From VFZP01 sp043755595 (GTDB taxonomy: Bacteria > Acidobacteriota > Terriglobia > Bryobacterales > Bryobacteraceae), in the NCBI GenBank assembly GCA_043755595.1, contig JAYUSQ010000294.1, positions 9,938-73,937 on the forward strand: a stretch of 64,000 nucleotides of DNA, read 5' to 3'. Each line of letters starts with the position of its first letter. Position 1 is the stretch's first letter. The translations under genes and the position numbers were made by a program. Under the pieces are notes generated by a model, which was given only the letters and a program-made list of their open reading frames with translations, was not told the DNA's origin and searched no databases. This document shows, piece after piece, positions 26,701-34,309 of this stretch.

Positions 26701-27143
26701 ACGTCACCATTCGCCCGGATCGTATCGCCGATGGCAGCTTGTCCAACGCAACCGTGAATCAGTGGTACAATCCGGATGCCTTCCGCATCGTCTCCTGCCA
26801 GAACACCGCGCTGCCCGAACTGTGCCGCTATGGCAACGCGGGCGTTGGAATCCTCGAAGGCCCGGGCTTCAGGAACATCGACTTCTCGATCTTCAAGAAC
26901 TTCCAGGTGAAAGAGCGGCTGCGGATTCAGTTCCGCACCGAGCTCTACAACGTAACCAACACGCCGCAGTTTGCCCGCCCCAATGGTGGGCTCAATACTG
27001 GCGGCGGCTTCCTGCCCACGCGTAACGCTTCGGGCGGTATCGACTATCCGACGCAAGCCAATATTTCCCGAGGCCCGGGCGCCATCACCGGCACCGTCTC
27101 ACCCAGCCGCCAGATTCAGTTTGGCTTGAAGGCGATCTTCTAG
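23706..27143 (+). CDS. Oar-like TonB-dependent receptor with carboxypeptidase-regulatory domain
   Basis: A 1145-residue outer-membrane protein. The start ATG at 23706 follows a GAGGAGC ribosome-binding site and opens a signal peptide (MMIKILVLFAAGLAILPAQ). An N-terminal CarboxypepD_reg domain (VLGTVTDSSGAVLAGAKVTL) is followed by a plug (VEVTAA-like VERVEITAAAA, VLTGSYSAEYGFNSGAQLI) and a beta-barrel (VQDDWKVSKKLTLNLGVRHE), ending in ...RQIQFGLKAIF with the terminal Phe typical of barrels. This class is greatly expanded in Acidobacteriota and is thought to take up oligosaccharides or peptides. An in-frame extension back to 23574 is open but not signal-like. Confidence 0.92.
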   Translation: MMIKILVLFAAGLAILPAQTTSTSVLGTVTDSSGAVLAGAKVTLVNTRTGVKSNGVSTSTGDYLFPLLEIGQYEVTVEAPGFKSEVRKGILLQINEKVRADFSMSIGQVTERVEITAAAATLKTDEASLGNVVEQRRLVELPVNGRNVGNLAILQPGVMFGSRGGLDGQSGSGGGVPIPGQTIAIVANGQREVSQHATLDGVVATEARVNTVPFSPSPEAMEEVKVLTGSYSAEYGFNSGAQLIMVMRSGTNEYHGSAYEFLRNDKLDAENYFQNYFTPAGAARIKKQSLRQNQYGGTFGGPISIPKLYNGKNRSFFMFNYEGRRLRNPGVSGAALVPSDAMRTGDFSALLNRRNPAGVAQPAVQIVDPLTGADAPVPFAGNIIPASRLNATSRALSSFWEKPQQILADPLTGANYIGVGGRQVDDDQYFLKLDHNISDRDKVMFRYATNIPYFLNLPAASPQFTYRVEARNNNVATQWIHIFSPAVVNEFRYGYSTSRDDSFNPRANTNFDLSAIGLDAFRVVTDGNRKLTARETGVPSMNVSGFQGLAEADGGNGFDDNRLHQFSNNLQWSTGAHSFKFGAELRRISLFRGAANVPRGSFDFNGNLANNAFAAFMLGVPSATNTPEGLPLTDVHQKRVGFYVQDDWKVSKKLTLNLGVRHEYNTAAKDVRGLWRSLEWRNGLNSPPEFFPAKIRDVYDFYKPQKNMFMPRIGLAYRPSESWVVRIGSGIYYNVHQLNNYTILNLNPPLSGSSNFSNDSRNNGLVNPASIFNFANPFGTVNPASAVSANVLNTDNFQPQVIQWSFDIQRRLPGEMVLTVGYVGSKTSHLDNTVERNSPDPAFNTATSTLQSRRPVPFIIDNGVTRPLTRLRWLDSGANAWYQGLQTNLQKRFSNGLSFGIAHTFSKSLMEGYGRNEGDGYNPNAYQNPRNRAADKARVGFDVTHNVVANFVYEIPMMASLKKGVAGAVLAGWQSNGIISLRTGFPMTVTQGAITNTSNVTIRPDRIADGSLSNATVNQWYNPDAFRIVSCQNTALPELCRYGNAGVGILEGPGFRNIDFSIFKNFQVKERLRIQFRTELYNVTNTPQFARPNGGLNTGGGFLPTRNASGGIDYPTQANISRGPGAITGTVSPSRQIQFGLKAIF

Positions 27144-27155
27144 GCCGGTTCCGAG

Positions 27156-27176
27156 CCGCCATGCGCAAGCATGCGG
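27156..27176 (+). repeat. Hairpin repeat A, copy 1 (GCAA tetraloop)
   Basis: CCGC, one bulged base, ATGC, loop GCAA, GCAT, GCGG form a near-perfect hairpin 12 bp after the TonB-receptor stop. The same element with flanks GAGCCGC and GCGGTCT recurs at 32025-32045. It probably acts in the 3' RNA as a transcription or stability element, or is a REP-type mobile repeat. Confidence 0.6.
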
Positions 27177-27267
27177 TCTACTCCGATGGCTCTCTCCCGG
27201 TCTGGCATTCGGACCGCCGTGCCTTCACGGTCTAAAATAGGAGAGATCCATCGGAGTCCCTGCAAAC

Positions 27268-30200
27268 ATGAGTTCAAGCGGAGCCATCAAAGGCCGGTAC
27301 GAAAAACGCCAAGTCCTCGGCGAAGGCGGAATGGGCATCGTCTATCGCGCCTATGACGCAGACCTGAAGCGCGAAGTAGCGCTTAAGACGTTGCGCGACG
27401 GCGGCGACGAACTTGCGCTCGAAATGTTCCGCAAGGAATGCGGCGTACTGGCTTCGCTCAATCACCCCAACATCGTCGACATCTACGACGTAGGGCAGTT
27501 CGAAGAAGATGGCGTCGAAAAGCCCTACTTCGTGATGCCGCTCCTGCCCGGCACCACGCTGGACCGAATTATCAAAGGCGAACCGCAGCGCTTAACCGTC
27601 GAGCGTACGGTGGAGATCATCGCGCAGACCTGCCGCGGTTTGCAGGCCGCTCATGAGCGCGGTCTCATCCACCGCGATCTCAAACCGAGCAACATTTTCG
27701 TGCTCGCGGACGACACGGTGAAAATCATCGATTTCGGTATCGCCCATCTCACCGGCACCCATACCAGCCTCGGCCTCAAGGGCACCGTCTACTACATGGC
27801 GCCCGAGCAGATGGAGATGAAACCGGCCAGCGCGCAATCCGACATCTATTCGCTCGCCGTCGTCTGCTTTGAAATCCTGGGGCGGCGCCGGCCCTTCATC
27901 GGCTCCAATCGCGACGAAGTAATTCGCGCCATTTTGCGCGGCTCGCCGCCCCCGGTCAACGAGTTGAATCCGTTGGTCGCTCAAACGCTCGGCCAAGTGA
28001 TTCACGCCGGACTGGCCAAGAAGCCGTACCACCGGTTTCAGACATCGCGCGAATTCGCGGACAACCTGCAAAAGGCGCTCCGCAATCAACCGCTCGAACG
28101 GTTCAATCCGGAAAAGGTTGAGCCGCGGATCCAGAAAGTGGAGAAGGCGCTCACCGGCCAGGAGTTTGAATTCGCCAACGAGATCCTTTCCGAGTTGGAG
28201 GAAGAAGGCCAACTCCATCCGGCGATTCGCAGTCTGCGCAATCGCTTGGACACCACGATCCGCGACCGCACGATCTCTCAACTGATCGACAGCGCTCGCC
28301 GCCGCCTGGAAGACAACGAGTACCAGTTGGCTCTGCAAAAAGTGCAGGAGGTGCTGCAACTCGATCCGCGTCACGCGGGCGCGCTCGGCTTGCGGGCGGA
28401 CATCGAATCGCGCCGCAGCACCGAGCAGATCGACGGTTGGGTGCGCCTCGCTCGCCAGCATCTCGACAACCAGAAATTTAGCCTGGCGCGCGAAGCGCTG
28501 GGCAACGCGCTGGCGATTAATCCGCAAGATACCTCCGCGAGCGGGCTGCGCGCCGAGATCGAGCGCAACGAAAGAACTACCGCCGAAGCGCGCTCGCGCA
28601 AGCGGGAATTATACGATCAGGCGCAGGAAGCTTGGCAACGCGGCGACGTCACCGCAGCCCTCAGCAAGATCGAACGCGTGATCGATGTTGATCGCCAAGC
28701 GCAAGGCGGAGCCGCGCTCGAAGGCGATCTGGCCGCCACGTATCAGACCTTTTACAACAAGGTGCGCTCCGAGCACGACACGATCAAGAGCAGCTACGAG
28801 GAAGCCAAGAACCACGTCGCCAATGGAAACTTCGCGGCGGCCGCCACGCTGTGCGACGAGATCCTGGCCCGCCATCCGGACCACACGCTGTTCCAGGCGT
28901 TGCGCTTCGATATCGGCGAAGGACAGCGGCAGGCTCTTTCGGCGGATATGGCTCGCGTGGATCGCGAAGTGGATGCGGAGCCGGACCTCGACCGGCGAGT
29001 CAAAATTCTAGAGGAAGCCATGGCGCGCCACCCGGGCGAAGTCCATTTCAAGCACGCCTTGCAGGGCGTTTCTTCCAAACGCGATTTGGTCAACTCGATC
29101 GCCTCCAAAGCGCGCAGCCTCGAAGAAACCGGCCATTTCCAGGAAGCGATTTCGCAATGGGACATTCTGCGCAGCATCTACCCGCAGTTTCCCGGCCTCG
29201 ATTTCGAGATCGAGCGCCTCAAGAAACGCCGCCAGCAGCAATCGCGTCTTGACGCCAAAGCGCGTTGGGCCGAGCGGATCGACGGCGCTCTGAATGGGAG
29301 CGATCATCCGCGCGCCCTGGAATTGGTCGCATCGGCCTTGGGCGAATTTCCAGGCGATGCCGAGTTGACCGCGCTGGAGAAGCTGGCGCAAAAAGGCCTC
29401 GACAAGAGCCGTGAGGGACACGATCTGATTGCGCGCGGCCAGGAGTTGCGTCAGTCGGGTAAGCTGGCTGAAGCGGTCGCGGTCTTGCAACAAGCCGTCG
29501 CGCTCGACGAGCGTAACGCGGCGGCGCGCGGAGCCTTGGTGGAAGCGCTGGTGGCGCAGGCGGGAACGACGATTGAGCAGGACCATAGCTCCGCCGATCA
29601 GTGGATCGATCAGGCGCTCTCGCTCGACGCCGGCCATACGCAAGCGCGCAGTCTCAAGACATTGGTTGGCGACAAACGCCGCGAGGCGGGCGTCAATGAC
29701 GCTATTGCCCGAGCTCGCGAATTGCAGACTGCCGGCAATATCAAAGCAGCCTATCAGGAGGTTCTGGCGGGCTTAGCTGCCTATCCCCTGGACAACCGCC
29801 TGACACAGTTGAAGAATCAGTTGAGCAAGAGTTTTGAAGAAGTCGAGAAGGCTCCCCAGGTTCAACCTCCTCCTCCTCCGCCGCCGCCGGCTCTCCCTGC
29901 TCCTATCCGGATTCCGCCGCCAACGGCGAAGCTTTCCGGCAAGGAGGCCAAGAAGAAGCACCAGCAGCAACAGCCACAAGCCGCGCCCACACCGGCCGCG
30001 ATCCCCGTGCAACCGCCGCCGCCGGCCCGCGCCGTGGAGCCAACGCCAGCCACACAAAAAGCGACATCTCCCAAGCCGTCAACTCCGCCCGCTGTCCCGC
30101 CGCCCCCAGGGAAGAAGACTCCACTATGGATCGCTGCCGTAGCGATTCCTCTGCTGGGCGCCATCGGCTGGTTTGCCTTGAAGCCCCCTCCGCCGCCTCC

Positions 30201-32001
30201 GCCGCCGGTCGAAGCAAACGCAACCCGCGTTACGTTTGAGGTGGTAGTGAATCCGGCATCGGCGCGGCTGAGAGTCGCGGACAAAGACTTCGGCGCGAGC
30301 CGCACGCTCGATCTTGAAGCCGGAGACTATCAGTTGGAAGTTTACGGCGAAGGCATCAAGACGATGCGCGTGCCGATCAAGGTGTCCAATGGCATGCCAG
30401 CCTTGGCTCCGATTCAAGCCGAGGTCGAACCGCCCACGCTCGTGCTCGCACTGAGCGGCGCCCGCGCGACGCTTGACGGCAAACTCGTCACCGCCCAGGG
30501 AGCCATCGTGATCGAGCCTGGCGATCACCGCATGGAATTCTTTCAAGGCATCGGCCGGGGCGTCGTCGAGTTTAACATCACTCCTGGTGCGGCTCCCGTT
30601 GTGAAGAATGCCGCCGCCTCGCAAATGTTTCTCGCCGCTGTGTCGGTCCTCGGCAAAAGCGGCAAGCTGTTCGGCGCAAAGAGAGGGGGTTTGGGAGCCG
30701 CGGAATTGGCGGACTTGCCGCCCACCGGACTCGACCTCACCGGCTTGACCGAAGCGCCCCAACCGGTCCGCGTTTCCGACGGAATCGACACCCGCTCTTA
30801 TGACTTAACCAGTTCGGTCGCTCCCGCCATGCTGATCTTTGTGGCCGATCCCGGCCGTGTCGATCTGGCCGTGTTGAGTAACGAAGAGGGCGCCATCGTA
30901 CAGATCAACGGCCGGCAATCCGGCGTAATTCAAAAGGGGCTGCGCCTGGAACAACTTGCACCGGGCGTCTACAGAGTAAAAGTTTCAAAACCCGGATTCG
31001 CTGAAGTCCCCGAACGCACCGTCACGCTCGTCAAGGGGCGTGGTCTTCGCGAATTGTTCGAGCTTAAAGCCGCGATGGGCTCCCTGCGAATCGTCGGCGC
31101 GGTGGCGCGCGCCCAGGTTTCGATCGATGGCAAACCGGCGGGCGAAACCAAACCGGGTGAGCCGTTCACGCTGCCGATCGAACTGGGCCGCCATCGCATC
31201 GGACTGAAAGCCGACAGTCACGTGGCCACTGACCGCGACGCCGACGTTAAGGCTGGCTCCGATGCGGTCTTTGCCTGGCGTGACCTGTTGACAGGCACAG
31301 GCTCGGTGCAGCTCTCCGTATCGGGCGCGAACCTCAGCGTATCGTACAGCCCGGCCGCGGGCGGTGCATCCAAGGCGGCGGCCCCCGGCTCACTCACTCT
31401 GCCCGTGGGAGACTACACTTTTAGAGCCATGCCTCCGGGCGGGCCCGAACAAACCAAGCCAGTCAGCGTAAGACTGGGTCAATCGGTCGCCGTTTCTTTT
31501 GAAGCGTCATCGCGCTCCACGCAGCCCATCGAAACCAAATCCGGTGGGTCCAACCCCGGCGGCGCCCTCCCCTCCTTGCTCAGCGAAGAGTGGAAAGACG
31601 ACGATGGCTGGAAAAAACTGGATGGCGGCAAACAGTTCGCGCTACCGGGCTCCGTCAACCCCGTCACGTTCCAGGTTCGCCGTCGAGGCGGGCTGCTGGG
31701 AGGGAAGCCTGGCTGGCTGTTTGTCGCCAGTCAAGGCGGTTTTGTCCGCTTCGAACTCGGCGGCGACAAGCTTACTTGGTGGGTGACGCAAGGCAACAAT
31801 CGCGACAAAAAAGTCGGCGACGCCCAAGTAGCCAAGGATGCTGAGGAGGTGCGGATCGAGATCGGCGCGGACTCGATCACTCACACCATCGGCGGCGTGC
31901 CTGCGCGCGTAACGGCCTCCGAGCTTGGCTTCAACAACTTCAGTGGCGGGCACCTCCGTCTCCGCGGGCCCATCTGGATCAAAGGAATACGCGGGCGCTA
32001 G
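27268..32001 (+). CDS. Large membrane Ser/Thr protein kinase with repeat region and PEGA-like tail
   Basis: A 1577-residue protein. Residues about 8-280 form an active Hanks-type kinase: GEGGMGIVYRAYD, VALKTLRD, HRDLKPSNIF, KIIDFGIAHL and MAPEQME. Residues about 290-860 are TPR-like helical repeats (SARRRLEDNEYQLALQKVQ, AVAVLQQAVALDERNAAARG). A poly-proline linker (about 867-945) leads to a membrane helix at about 952-971. The extracytoplasmic part has PEGA-like units (LQLEVYGEGIK, LAPGVYRVKVSKPGFAEVPE, VSIDGKPAGETKPGE) and ends in a LamG-like segment. It is likely an envelope sensor kinase. It stands alone, flanked by hairpin repeat A on both sides. It is intact, unlike the kinase at 3983-5990. 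Confidence 0.92.
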   Translation: MSSSGAIKGRYEKRQVLGEGGMGIVYRAYDADLKREVALKTLRDGGDELALEMFRKECGVLASLNHPNIVDIYDVGQFEEDGVEKPYFVMPLLPGTTLDRIIKGEPQRLTVERTVEIIAQTCRGLQAAHERGLIHRDLKPSNIFVLADDTVKIIDFGIAHLTGTHTSLGLKGTVYYMAPEQMEMKPASAQSDIYSLAVVCFEILGRRRPFIGSNRDEVIRAILRGSPPPVNELNPLVAQTLGQVIHAGLAKKPYHRFQTSREFADNLQKALRNQPLERFNPEKVEPRIQKVEKALTGQEFEFANEILSELEEEGQLHPAIRSLRNRLDTTIRDRTISQLIDSARRRLEDNEYQLALQKVQEVLQLDPRHAGALGLRADIESRRSTEQIDGWVRLARQHLDNQKFSLAREALGNALAINPQDTSASGLRAEIERNERTTAEARSRKRELYDQAQEAWQRGDVTAALSKIERVIDVDRQAQGGAALEGDLAATYQTFYNKVRSEHDTIKSSYEEAKNHVANGNFAAAATLCDEILARHPDHTLFQALRFDIGEGQRQALSADMARVDREVDAEPDLDRRVKILEEAMARHPGEVHFKHALQGVSSKRDLVNSIASKARSLEETGHFQEAISQWDILRSIYPQFPGLDFEIERLKKRRQQQSRLDAKARWAERIDGALNGSDHPRALELVASALGEFPGDAELTALEKLAQKGLDKSREGHDLIARGQELRQSGKLAEAVAVLQQAVALDERNAAARGALVEALVAQAGTTIEQDHSSADQWIDQALSLDAGHTQARSLKTLVGDKRREAGVNDAIARARELQTAGNIKAAYQEVLAGLAAYPLDNRLTQLKNQLSKSFEEVEKAPQVQPPPPPPPPALPAPIRIPPPTAKLSGKEAKKKHQQQQPQAAPTPAAIPVQPPPPARAVEPTPATQKATSPKPSTPPAVPPPPGKKTPLWIAAVAIPLLGAIGWFALKPPPPPPPPVEANATRVTFEVVVNPASARLRVADKDFGASRTLDLEAGDYQLEVYGEGIKTMRVPIKVSNGMPALAPIQAEVEPPTLVLALSGARATLDGKLVTAQGAIVIEPGDHRMEFFQGIGRGVVEFNITPGAAPVVKNAAASQMFLAAVSVLGKSGKLFGAKRGGLGAAELADLPPTGLDLTGLTEAPQPVRVSDGIDTRSYDLTSSVAPAMLIFVADPGRVDLAVLSNEEGAIVQINGRQSGVIQKGLRLEQLAPGVYRVKVSKPGFAEVPERTVTLVKGRGLRELFELKAAMGSLRIVGAVARAQVSIDGKPAGETKPGEPFTLPIELGRHRIGLKADSHVATDRDADVKAGSDAVFAWRDLLTGTGSVQLSVSGANLSVSYSPAAGGASKAAAPGSLTLPVGDYTFRAMPPGGPEQTKPVSVRLGQSVAVSFEASSRSTQPIETKSGGSNPGGALPSLLSEEWKDDDGWKKLDGGKQFALPGSVNPVTFQVRRRGGLLGGKPGWLFVASQGGFVRFELGGDKLTWWVTQGNNRDKKVGDAQVAKDAEEVRIEIGADSITHTIGGVPARVTASELGFNNFSGGHLRLRGPIWIKGIRGR

Positions 32002-32024
32002 TGCGTTCGCGGCTCCGTTCTGAG

Positions 32025-32045
32025 CCGCTATGCGCAAGCATGCGG
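32025..32045 (+). repeat. Hairpin repeat A, copy 2 (GCAA tetraloop)
   Basis: Same hairpin as at 27156-27176, with T instead of C as the bulged base. It lies 23 bp after the stop of the large kinase gene. Both copies follow stop codons of plus-strand genes. Confidence 0.6.
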
Positions 32046-32139
32046 TCTTACACAAATCCAGAAAATTCTCTAGTCGAGTCTAGGCGTTTGAACGCTCCCT
32101 GGTCCGGATCTGGGATGCGGCGCCCCGCGTTGTGTTTCT

Positions 32140-32167
32140 CCGCCCGAAAACCCGTAGTTCCGGGCGG
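32140..32167. terminator. Stem-loop between convergent kinase and esterase genes
   Basis: CCGCCCG (32140-32146) and CGGGCGG (32161-32167) form a 7-bp GC stem with a 14-base loop. It lies in the 266-bp spacer where the kinase (plus) and the esterase (minus) converge. There is no clear U-tract, so intrinsic termination is only possible. No gene is seen in the spacer. Confidence 0.35.
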
Positions 32168-32267
32168 CTCACCTTCTGTTTCGCTACACCTATCAATTTG
32201 GCTTACTACAGCACCAGGGGGCTTGGGCCGGCCTTCGCGGATTTTGTCCGCGGGCGTTCTTCGCGCG

Positions 32268-34295
32268 TTATGGCCGCGGAGCAGTGACGGGAGCGGCGGC
32301 CGCCGCAGCTTCCACAGGCGGCGCCACCGGCGCGAGATCCCAACGTTCATTGAAGAATCCCGCGTGCGCGATGCGTCCGGGCCAACGGCCATCCGGCGGA
32401 GTCGACAGATCCACAATCGCAAAGTCCGGCAGCTTCGGCACTTGCCGCGCGTTGTTCAAATAGTCGTACTCGCGGTACGTGAAACCCGAATTGATCACGA
32501 CATATTTCTTGGGGTTCAAGGGATTCGGGAAGATCATCGCGGGCATATGCCCGGCGGCAGAAAAGCTCTGCTTGCCCATGCCAAGCTTCAGCGCATCCCA
32601 GGAAAGCGGCAGTTTGGCCAGCAGACGACCCAGTATTTGATTGCTGCCCGGATCGCCCCACAGAATCAGGTTCGCCGTCAGGATATCTTCACCCGAAACA
32701 TCCGCGTCGTTCCGCACGATCGCGTCCCCGCGGAATTGCCGGCGCCATTCCTTGATCGCGCGATTCATCTCGGCGTCCACCCAGGCGGCGGTCGATGGCA
32801 CGAGTGGCTTGCCGGTCGGCTTGACGATGATGAAGCGGTTCATGAAGGCGTCGTCGATCGGCCCTTGCAGACCATGACGCTTTTGCAAGCCATCTCCATC
32901 CTTCGCAACCGCTGCCCGCCACACGCCGCCCGCACGCACGAACGAAGCATTCCAGGATCGATCCGACAACGGCCCAGGCGCTGAGACCGGCTGCCCGTCG
33001 ATCGTCACTGTTACCTTGCCATTAAGTTCCAGTGGAAAGCCGCCGGAGCCGAAGTCCAGCGTGAAAGCCGTGATCCCCGACGTGGTGGCCCGCACCGAGC
33101 GAGGGGCGCGAAGTTCGGCCTCAATGCGCCCGGCCTCCCAGTGCTGGCGCAGTCCGTCGATGCGCACCCACTTCATCCGGTCATACGCGAGTGTGAAAGT
33201 CACGAATTGCACGCGCTCGGGATACGGGTCCCGTCCCGTAGCCACCATCGCGTTCATCGCGTCGTCTATCAAAATCTTCGATTCCGGATGATAGCGGTGC
33301 GGCGTGTTAGGTCCGATGACATGTTTCATCCGGATCCCTTCTTTCGCCAGTTCCCGCTCCATGACCAACGCCGCTTGCATCTGTTTGTCGATCTCGCCTG
33401 AGTACGCCACCAGCGGAAGGTTCGCGAAGTTCGCCGCATACATCGTGGCGTCGTACAGCCGCCACAGCTTTTGCTCCCACCACGTAGGCTTCACCGGCTC
33501 GCTCTTGAACACATTTAGAAATTCGGCGGACTCGGCAAAACCCGCGCCTGGCGCAGCCGCCGCCCACAGCCCTGCGTGATGCGCCGCGACGTGCCATACC
33601 GCCGCGCCTCCCATGGAGAAGCCGCGCATCGAGATGCGATTGGCGTCGATCCGATACTGCGAGCGGACCGATTCGAGCGCTTCGAACAAATCCACCTCGC
33701 CTGCAAACTTATTCGCGTTACAGTAGCGCCCGTAAAGATGCAGCACGATCGTGTCTGGCGGTGTGAACTGGCCGGCATTCGTGATGCGGTCCTGCAGAAA
33801 ATTCAACTCCGTCAGAGTCTCACTGCGCCCGTGGAACCACGCATCCAGCCGCCAGCGATGAGCCGAGCCCGGAGACCAATTGGACGGCACCACCAGTCCG
33901 TACGGCTGCACGCTATCGTCCAGCTTGGAAAAATATCCGCGCACCACCAGACCGGACTGCACGGCCCAAGGCGTACGGCCTTCCATCAGATAGTCCGCAC
34001 GCTCCTGCCCCATTCGCAGCATCTCTTTGGCCCGCTGCACTTCTTCGAGTTTGAGAAACTCTTCATGCTCCAGTGCGTAGCGGACCGCTTCGTGAAAGAT
34101 CAAAACATCGGCCACCAGGGATGATCGCGCTCCGTGCTTTTTCTTGGCTTCGGCGACGCTCGCGCCCAGCCTCTTCAATCCAAACTCAAGCTGGGTCTTG
34201 TCGGCCACTGGAATGGTCACGCCAGGGGGCGGAACGGGGCGTTCCGCAGGCCACGCCAAAGCGGTAATTATTAGGAGAATTGGACAACGCCACAT
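32268..34295 (-). CDS. Secreted prolyl-oligopeptidase/esterase-like hydrolase
   Basis: A 675-residue exported protein (signal MWRCPILLIITALAWPAE). A helical N-terminal region is followed by a beta-rich stretch and an alpha/beta-hydrolase core with nucleophile elbow ISMRGFSMGGAAVWH. The C-terminal region continues with LPDFAIVDLSTPPDGRWPG and an Ala/Pro-rich end. The arrangement matches acidobacterial and planctomycete secreted esterase or S9-like peptidases; the substrate cannot be told. The start lies only 14 bp from the start of the divergent sugar-dehydrogenase gene. Confidence 0.75.
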   Translation of the reverse strand: MWRCPILLIITALAWPAERPVPPPGVTIPVADKTQLEFGLKRLGASVAEAKKKHGARSSLVADVLIFHEAVRYALEHEEFLKLEEVQRAKEMLRMGQERADYLMEGRTPWAVQSGLVVRGYFSKLDDSVQPYGLVVPSNWSPGSAHRWRLDAWFHGRSETLTELNFLQDRITNAGQFTPPDTIVLHLYGRYCNANKFAGEVDLFEALESVRSQYRIDANRISMRGFSMGGAAVWHVAAHHAGLWAAAAPGAGFAESAEFLNVFKSEPVKPTWWEQKLWRLYDATMYAANFANLPLVAYSGEIDKQMQAALVMERELAKEGIRMKHVIGPNTPHRYHPESKILIDDAMNAMVATGRDPYPERVQFVTFTLAYDRMKWVRIDGLRQHWEAGRIEAELRAPRSVRATTSGITAFTLDFGSGGFPLELNGKVTVTIDGQPVSAPGPLSDRSWNASFVRAGGVWRAAVAKDGDGLQKRHGLQGPIDDAFMNRFIIVKPTGKPLVPSTAAWVDAEMNRAIKEWRRQFRGDAIVRNDADVSGEDILTANLILWGDPGSNQILGRLLAKLPLSWDALKLGMGKQSFSAAGHMPAMIFPNPLNPKKYVVINSGFTYREYDYLNNARQVPKLPDFAIVDLSTPPDGRWPGRIAHAGFFNERWDLAPVAPPVEAAAAAAPVTAPRP

Positions 34296-34309
34296 GGTCC
34301 AATGAGTAT

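Noticed and set aside
27592..28527. Minus-strand frame of 311 codons
   Set aside because: It is antisense to the large kinase; length is due to high GC.
29866..30110. Poly-proline and CCG-rich repeats as a tandem repeat element
   Set aside because: They encode the proline-rich linker of the large kinase, in frame, before its membrane helix.
32001..32984. Plus-strand frame of 327 codons
   Set aside because: Most of it is antisense to the esterase-like gene and looks non-coding.
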